Below, one piece after another: positions 34,755 through 35,270 of a DNA stretch of 35,270 bases. Location of the stretch: contig JAEYTY010000101.1 in the NCBI GenBank assembly GCA_023433775.1, positions 1-35,270 of the forward strand, given 5' to 3'. This DNA comes from Pseudomonadota bacterium (GTDB lineage: Bacteria; Pseudomonadota; Alphaproteobacteria; Rhizobiales; Devosiaceae). The position numbers were made by a program, and so were the translations under genes. Within the stretch, counting starts at the first letter, position 1; each line of letters begins with the position of its first letter. The notes beneath the pieces are model-generated. The model did no database searches, was not told the origin of the DNA, and saw nothing but the letters and a program-made list of their open reading frames with translations.

Positions 34755-35229
34755 GCCCAGCTCCTACTTGTTTGGTCGAATAAATACATCATCATCCCCG
34801 CCCGCCCCAAATTTTCTGGTGGCCAGAATGCAGAGCTTATTCAACTCTGCGACCGCGAGAAATTCTGGGCCATGATAGTCTCTCGACACGGGCAAAACTG
34901 CTATCGCAATATACGGACCAACAGCCGCTTATGGGAAATCGCAAATCATCCCCAAAGGCTGCAATAGGACTAAGAAACCAACATATGTCGCACTTATCCC
35001 CGCTCCAAAAACCTCAGGCATACTCTGCCCATCAGCCGGGCAAGGATGGGGTTGCAACGATCACCGCCCGGCGACAGTCGGGAGGCCTCGTCATCGTTAT
35101 CGGAGGCTGGGTCTGGAGATGGGTTCGTGGCAGCAATGTCCCCCTGTCCGGCATCAGCGCCCTTGGCACAGAATTGGGTTTGATCGTTAAGGAGAGTTCT
35201 GGTCTCGTCTGAGTGACGAAAGATCCAGA
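34755..35229. other. Non-coding region right of the nuclease-STAND gene
   Basis: This 475-bp stretch has no convincing gene. It contains the nested inverted repeats near its left end. A 93-codon plus-strand frame (34931-35212) has no recognisable domain and poor start support, and I regard it as chance. No tRNA, integrase or attachment site is visible. Confidence 0.4.
34814..34871 (-). other. Nested inverted repeats upstream of the nuclease-STAND gene
   Basis: GCAGAG (34830-34835) pairs with CTCTGC (34845-34850). Outer arms GGCCAGAAT (34821-34829) and ATTCTGGGCC (34862-34871) extend it with one bulge. A competing hairpin TTCTGG-TGG-CCAGAA (34814-34828) uses the same arm. The structure lies about 60-120 bp before the gene and may be in its leader. 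Confidence 0.35.
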
Positions 35230-35270
35230 ATGACGACGAAAACCACGAATACGAAGAAGCCTGCCGAACA
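35230..35270 (+). CDS. Possible 5' end of a gene cut by the window edge
   Basis: ATG at 35230 opens MTTKTTNTKKPAE, a Lys/Thr-rich start that continues past the window. The sequence upstream has only a weak purine run. Too little is present to identify it. Confidence 0.35.
   Translation, partial: MTTKTTNTKKPAE

Noticed and set aside
34931..35212. 93-codon plus-strand ORF
   Set aside because: No Shine-Dalgarno, no domain and irregular composition; more likely non-coding.
32344..35230. Flanking direct repeats (GGGGTTGC and CAGCAATG on both sides) as attachment sites of a mobile island around the nuclease gene
   Set aside because: Only 8-bp matches with unequal spacing; no integrase, tRNA or transposase is visible.

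Overview
The window is GC-rich chromosomal DNA from an alphaproteobacterium, most likely a member of the Hyphomicrobiales close to Devosia. I base this on protein style and gene order, not on a search. The clues are aerobic-type Cob names and lengths, a zwf-pgl-edd Entner-Doudoroff cluster, a Zur-type zinc locus, and solitary cbiM behind a cobalamin riboswitch. Coding density is high, with many 1-14 bp overlaps and frequent GTG/TTG starts backed by good Shine-Dalgarno sequences.

Layout. 1-2.8 kb: an RluB-type pseudouridine synthase with a very long Arg/Gly/Pro repeat tail, rsmD, and a GFA-domain protein. 2.8-7.5 kb: a zinc acquisition locus, with znuC-znuB-zur on the minus strand diverging from znuA and an AztD-type zinc chaperone on the plus strand; likely Zur boxes lie between them. 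7.5-9.0 kb: small proteins (DUF486 membrane protein, DUF2164 protein, secreted unknown). 9.07-16.25 kb: a classical cobalamin riboswitch, then cbiM-cobW-cobN-cobO and an unnamed ORF with a CHAT/caspase-like His-Cys signature. 16.2-18.05 kb: a secreted unknown, a tiny membrane protein and a cation diffusion facilitator, all on the minus strand. 18.19-24.68 kb: a second, atypical cobalamin-riboswitch-like attenuator, cobE, convergent cobK, then cobA-cobB-cobQ-cobD and convergent cobP. 24.9-30.07 kb: a BadF-type sugar kinase, zwf, pgl and edd. 30.07-32.34 kb: a divergent pair of citrate-synthase-family genes, one with an N-terminal helix-turn-helix, separated by a perfect 24-bp palindrome. 32.47-34.75 kb: an AT-richer, probably acquired gene encoding a restriction-endonuclease/STAND-like NTPase fusion, a plausible stand-alone anti-phage protein. 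The last ~0.5 kb is mostly non-coding, with the start of a possible gene at the edge.

How the genes work together. Zur probably senses zinc and represses both arms of the zinc locus. The cobalamin genes cover cobalt import, cobalt insertion, corrin adenosylation, amidation and aminopropanol attachment plus early steps (cobA, cobK, cobE). Most ring-contraction methyltransferase genes (cobF-J, L, M) and cobS/T/U/V/C are not here and must lie elsewhere. zwf-pgl-edd takes glucose-6-phosphate to KDPG. The most noteworthy candidates are the nuclease-STAND protein, the CHAT-like protein in the cobalamin operon, the cobE leader with mutually exclusive hairpins, and the HTH-citrate synthase with its palindrome.
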